Shown piece after piece: positions 60,609-64,000 of a stretch of 64,000 nt of DNA (the stretch's first letter is position 1; each line of letters opens with the position of its first letter). Source of the DNA: Lederbergia galactosidilytica (GTDB lineage: Bacteria > Bacillota > Bacilli > Bacillales > Bacillaceae_C); contig NZ_JAGGKH010000012.1 of assembly GCF_017873565.1 (NCBI RefSeq), forward strand, positions 105,231 through 169,230, written 5' to 3'. The translations under genes and the position numbers were made by a program. The notes under the pieces were generated by a model that was not told the origin of the DNA, did no database searches, and saw only the letters and a program-made list of their open reading frames with translations.

Positions 60609-61792
60609 TCTTCTGGCCCTCCTAGCGTCATCTCTTGTTCTGCTGGTTGAGTCTCGCTCAACGATTTTACATATTCTTCGTGGGAGGAAAACAAATGACC
60701 TAGATTTCCGACTATTAGATAAGGTGTCTCCTCCGCCAAATGAGCGATATCCCTTGCAATGATTTGGCCTGCTTTGTCATAATCCACCCATATAAAGGCT
60801 TTTTCGATGGAAGAGTTGAGACATAACTGTTTAATCATTTTTCGATGCGCGCCTCGAATCTGACCATCAACACCAAGTACAAATGATTGAGATGTTTCCA
60901 GAAAATCAACCTCGACAGCCATTCTTGTTAATACAGCCCGATTTTCAACAAGCCACAAATTCTTTGCATTTGTATGAAATAACTCACCTGCGATCGCAAT
61001 ATCTGTCGTAGCATGAACAGTTCCCAAAGAATAACGAGAGCTACGGCCATGCAAATTTCCTGTAAAGAATACGGGTACAATCGAACCAAAGCTAATAATA
61101 CCTAATTCATATGCTGGTGCATTCAGCCATTTTTCCAAGCGATCGATGAAAACATCCTGATATGAATCAAAAGCTTTTGAGCCGCCCACTTTTTTATAAT
61201 AAGTGGCCCCAATTTCTTTAAATTCCATCCGAGATTTCCTTCTTCTTAAACGGAGGTAAGCGATTAAAAAGTGGTAAAACTTCCGAACTCTCTCTTTGCC
61301 CCATGACTCAGAATCTATTGTTTCCATCGTAAATTCACTAATCTTATTTAGAAAATCATTTGGTAAGGTGCCCTTTGAGTTTTCCAATTCTTTTAATAAA
61401 ATTTGTTTGAGTTCTCTATCCTCTAAATCAACTTTCTCTGACCTCAGCCTTTCATATATAAATAATCCAGGCCCCATTCGATACACCGAATCTGCTGGTG
61501 TCCTACCATCTTTCTTAAAGCGGATTTCTTGAATAATCCATCCTTTATACAACCCTTCTTGTATTATCTTCTCTGATAAGGGTAATGAATTTCTACGAGA
61601 ATGGGGTTTTAGCTTTAAACCTTTTATTTCCTCTACTGGCGATTGATCGTACTGTTCCTCCGCCAGAACATTCCCCATTGTTTTAAAAGTCCGCGCCGTC
61701 CACTTTTGGATTTGCCATTCATTTTGACTAAGCTGTTCAATCGTTTCCCCAGACTTACATATATATTTTTGGATAAATTCTTTTGTGTGCAA
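60584..61792 (-). CDS. jetD: Wadjet system nuclease JetD (TOPRIM/DUF2220)
   Basis: This protein of about 402 residues has a C-terminal TOPRIM-type domain: the acidic residue in LWLVENRAVLTRM (about residue 285) and the paired aspartates in AFIWVDYDKAGQIIARDIAH (about 340-345). The N-terminal region is a winged-helix DNA-binding part. JetD resembles topoisomerase VI A and nicks or cuts the DNA loaded by JetABC. I chose the TTG at 61792 because AAGG lies 8 bases upstream; frames open six codons further. It is first in the operon (order D-A-B-C) and overlaps jetA by 25 bases. Confidence 0.9.
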   Translation of the reverse strand: MHTKEFIQKYICKSGETIEQLSQNEWQIQKWTARTFKTMGNVLAEEQYDQSPVEEIKGLKLKPHSRRNSLPLSEKIIQEGLYKGWIIQEIRFKKDGRTPADSVYRMGPGLFIYERLRSEKVDLEDRELKQILLKELENSKGTLPNDFLNKISEFTMETIDSESWGKERVRKFYHFLIAYLRLRRRKSRMEFKEIGATYYKKVGGSKAFDSYQDVFIDRLEKWLNAPAYELGIISFGSIVPVFFTGNLHGRSSRYSLGTVHATTDIAIAGELFHTNAKNLWLVENRAVLTRMAVEVDFLETSQSFVLGVDGQIRGAHRKMIKQLCLNSSIEKAFIWVDYDKAGQIIARDIAHLAEETPYLIVGNLGHLFSSHEEYVKSLSETQPAEQEMTLGGPEEWRKWIEK

Positions 61793-62538
61793 TAGACTCA
61801 CCTTCAGCAAACTAATATTAATTCATTTCATGAGAACTAGGACTTCCCTCACATTTATTCTTTCTTTAGTATATCATTTTTAAAAATGTGTAGGCGTATC
61901 AAACCCATATAAAAACATGTGGTAAGCTGGCTATATTTTAATAGTTTTTTGAGTACCATCAAACGGACCGTTGCACTGATTGTAGTTTTGAATATAAGAA
62001 GAACTGGCTTGTATACCGAATTTGTGTTTTTATCTTATCCGTCTTTTACTATAGGCTTTGTATGCGTATGTGGTAAAGTTACCGCGAATAGGCAGCCGAT
62101 TAATAAGGCTGACCTAAGTAGTGACCCTCTGTATTCCATAGGATTAAGTCCGTTTAGTCACTCTGGTCCCCTATTCGAAATTGAATCCTTTAAGTTATTT
62201 TAGAAGTCTCCTCAGGTCAGCAAATCATCAGGACTTTAAAATCAAGGACAATTTCATCAGTTCTGATTAAGCGATTCTATTTTAAAAATTCTATATCAAA
62301 TCTCACTATCCAACGTATATAAGAAGCAAGTCAATTCATCTTCTCAGATCAATTTTAGCCCTAAGTCCACAATGTAGATTTTCAAGTACCGAAGAGAGAA
62401 CAAATAACAAACAGATGAAAAAATATGGAATAAAATGAAGCATACTTTTGAAATAGCTGAAGAGGTGTGGGGAAAAATGTCTGCTTAGTAATAAAAATTA
62501 GTGTAGATCTGATCAGAAACCATGCCAGAGAAGATAAA
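61793..62538. other. Intergenic stretch upstream of the Wadjet operon
   Basis: About 745 bases hold no credible gene. An open frame at 61919-62203 has no ribosome binding site and no recognisable protein. The segment is somewhat less AT-rich around 61960-62160 and may be a much-decayed mobile element, but I cannot identify it. It presumably carries the jetD promoter. Confidence 0.4.
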
Positions 62539-62574
62539 AGCGGATCCGTCCCTAAGACAGATCCGCCTTTTTGT
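62539..62574. terminator. Terminator of the nucleosidase gene
   Basis: AGCGGATC...GATCCGCC stem with an inner GAC/GTC pair and A/T-rich flanks. It is nearly the same sequence as the terminator at 48889-48924. Confidence 0.8.
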
Positions 62575-62578
62575 TCTA

Positions 62579-63433
62579 TTATTTCCCGATTGCCTTGACA
62601 ACTTCAACCGAAAACTCGGCGCCATATTGTCCAGCCTTTTCTAAGTCCTCAATATTATCATCTGTGACTTCAGAGTTTGAGATGGTACGTATCGATAAGA
62701 AAGGTATATCTTGTACATGAGCGACTTGAGCGACGGCAAAAGCCTCCATTTCTTCGGCACTTGTTCCGAAGTTTTCGTGAAACCACTGAATTCGGTCAAT
62801 CTCTCTATTCCACCAGTCACCACTACCGATTTTTCCTTCTACGACCTCACCATATTCATATTGATCTGCTACACTTAAAGCAGCTTCCACTAGCTTTTCA
62901 TCACTTGGAAGGGCCGCATACTCTTTCGTTTCTCCATCTGCTTCCCTTATGTCCGTTGTCATATGAATCCATTTTTCTGGCTTCATCCCTTGTCCTTCGT
63001 CAAGATGTTCAGAACGGAAGCTGCCAATATTCATCACCTCTGTACCAATAACTGTATCAAATACATGTATATTTGGATCATGTCCACCAGCTGTTCCTTG
63101 GTTAATAATCGCTTTTGGCTGATATTTCTCAATCAAAAGTGTAGTGGATGCTGCGGCATTGACCATACCTACCTCTGTTCTTGACACAACAACAGGAATC
63201 TCTTCAATTTCCCCAACATAAAATGAATAATTGCCATATTTTTCTTCTTTATAGTCACCCATTGCATCAAGCAATGCAGAAACTTCCACATCCATCGCCC
63301 CTTGTACAGCGATCGGTTCCTTCTTTTCAGGTTGTTCATTTGTTTCGCTTGATGTTCCTTGTGCCGATGTACAGCCCATTAGCATCAACATAGAAATAGC
63401 TAAAATTGCAAATACTTTCATACTTTTTATCAT
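62579..63433 (-). CDS. Exported 5'-methylthioadenosine/S-adenosylhomocysteine nucleosidase-like lipoprotein
   Basis: This protein of about 284 residues has a signal peptide and lipobox LMLMGC (acylated Cys21). The mature domain is a PNP/MTAN-type nucleoside phosphorylase fold: PIAVQGAMDVEVSALLDAMG at the start (the acidic residue in MDVEV is catalytic in MtnN), VVVSRTEVGMVNAAASTTLL, QGTAGGHDPNIHVFDTVIGT, and FGTSAEEMEAFAVAQVAHVQ, which carries the nucleoside-binding Met-Glu. SIRTISNSEV is the family C-terminal motif. It probably hydrolyses nucleosides such as MTA or SAH outside the membrane, for salvage or signalling. The ATG at 63433 follows AGGGGG. A decayed copy is at 54796. Confidence 0.88.
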   Translation of the reverse strand: MIKSMKVFAILAISMLMLMGCTSAQGTSSETNEQPEKKEPIAVQGAMDVEVSALLDAMGDYKEEKYGNYSFYVGEIEEIPVVVSRTEVGMVNAAASTTLLIEKYQPKAIINQGTAGGHDPNIHVFDTVIGTEVMNIGSFRSEHLDEGQGMKPEKWIHMTTDIREADGETKEYAALPSDEKLVEAALSVADQYEYGEVVEGKIGSGDWWNREIDRIQWFHENFGTSAEEMEAFAVAQVAHVQDIPFLSIRTISNSEVTDDNIEDLEKAGQYGAEFSVEVVKAIGK

Positions 63434-63789
63434 TATGATCCCCCTAACGAAGTGAAATACGAACATTAAATAAGTTTATGTATTTAATGTTCAGTTTTAG
63501 TATAGGAGATATTTAAGAAAAGCACAATAGGACGATCTATGTGTTTGGAAAAAGTAATAGAATCAGTGTCAGATCCAAAAGATACTGAATTGTAAGAGAT
63601 TCTTAGACTCGAAGAAATTATATGGCTTTTAGCATCTATTATCAGAAACTTCAGCGAATGAGAGGAGCAAATATAAAAAAAGCCACCCACTCCTTTTCCT
63701 TCATTTTCAAGAAAAGGAATTTTTGAACATAATATCACTAATAGAAAGAAACAGGCCTTACTTTATTTTTTGGTTTATTTGTTATATAA
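63434..63789. other. Intergenic stretch with nothing recognisable
   Basis: About 355 bases with no credible gene; a frame at 63484-63738 on the minus strand has no start context or family match. An AT-rich hairpin lies near 63690-63720. Confidence 0.4.
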
Positions 63790-63915
63790 TTAGAATATAC
63801 TAATAAAGAGAAGTGCTTTGAACACTTCTCTCACAACCTCTACCGTTAGGGTGGTGGTTGTCAAAAATTACTTACTTTGTTGAAAACCACCCTTTTGCTT
63901 CCTACGGAGGGCACT
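63790..63915. repeat. Structured intergenic repeat, copy B
   Basis: AGAATATACTAA, a hairpin AGAGAAGTG...CACTTCTCT, ACAACCTCT, then GTGGTGGTTGTC pairing with GTTGAAAACCACCC around an AT-rich loop, and CTTCCTACGGAGGGC. It shares order and sequence with copy A at 23894-24020. No gene is attached within the window. Confidence 0.7.
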
Positions 63916-64000
63916 GAAAATCTGCCGATTTTTTGATTTTTTTACTGCCCAACAAATAAAACCGACCCATCCTTCCATAATTTTGGAGAGAAAAGTCAGT

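Noticed and set aside
61919..62203. Gene of 94 codons on the plus strand
   Set aside because: No ribosome binding site, no family resemblance and atypical composition for a protein.
63484..63738. Gene of 84 codons on the minus strand
   Set aside because: No ribosome binding site; serine- and isoleucine-rich string typical of chance frames in AT-rich DNA.

Overview
The window looks like chromosome from a low-GC, spore-forming member of the Bacillaceae. The signs are strong GGAGG-type ribosome binding sites, the mtlA-mtlR-mtlD order, an anti-repressor SinI-type small protein, a DUF3231 protein, CcpA-type cre sites, and many paired GntR, LacI, ROK and LysR regulators. Most of it is carbohydrate acquisition and catabolism, consistent with life on plant polymers. 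The last 10 kb is a defence island. No rRNA, tRNA or CRISPR array was seen. All identifications come from reading the sequence; no database search was run.

Layout. (1) 1-4.6 kb: PadR regulator with the start of a downstream gene, an MFS exporter, an SDR oxidoreductase with a divergent LysR regulator, and a decayed MFS fragment. (2) 4.9-13.5 kb: a minus-strand operon of SDR dehydrogenase, GH2 glycosidase, KDG/KDGal kinase, KDPG/KDPGal aldolase and galactonate dehydratase (DgoD), with a divergent ROK regulator. It reads as a De Ley-Doudoroff route from a beta-galactoside to pyruvate plus glyceraldehyde 3-phosphate. Between the SDR and ROK genes lies a GC-rich structured segment resembling an IS200/IS605-type end. 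(3) 13.6-17 kb: a small hypothetical, a DUF3231 protein with a membrane protein, a TetR regulator and a SinI-like peptide. (4) 17.1-23.8 kb: a GntR regulator divergent from an operon of HAD phosphatase, Fbp/Afu-type ABC importer and TIM-barrel isomerase. This is best explained as uptake of a phosphorylated sugar or similar compound. (5) 24-30.3 kb: the mannitol locus mtlA-mtlR-mtlD, with two long-hairpin repeats inside it and a striking 20-bp/120-bp repeat array upstream. (6) 30.5-36.6 kb: a six-gene operon of amidohydrolase, DgaE-type ammonia lyase, DgaF-type aldolase, PfkB kinase, GntR regulator and GntP permease, proposed to degrade D-glucosaminate or an N-acylated form. (7) 36.7-45.9 kb: a LacI-controlled ABC sugar importer with a Gfo/Idh/MocA oxidoreductase, a sugar isomerase and a GH3 beta-glycosidase. 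Three near-identical operators lie in its control region. (8) 46-53 kb: an NADPH-dependent FMN reductase, a lipoprotein of unknown function, and a huge secreted pectate lyase-pectinesterase gene that carries two separate inactivating lesions. (9) 53.5-64 kb: an Abi_2-type abortive infection protein, a decayed nucleosidase fragment, a complete Wadjet (JetDABC) plasmid-defence operon, an exported nucleosidase lipoprotein, and a second copy of a structured intergenic repeat.

Functionally, regions 2, 6 and 8 converge on 2-keto-3-deoxy sugar acids cleaved by aldolases, and each has its own regulator. Two genes (HAD phosphatase, SinI-like) appear to start at ATT codons behind ideal ribosome binding sites. 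The wealth of relics and intergenic repeats marks this as an actively remodelled accessory region.
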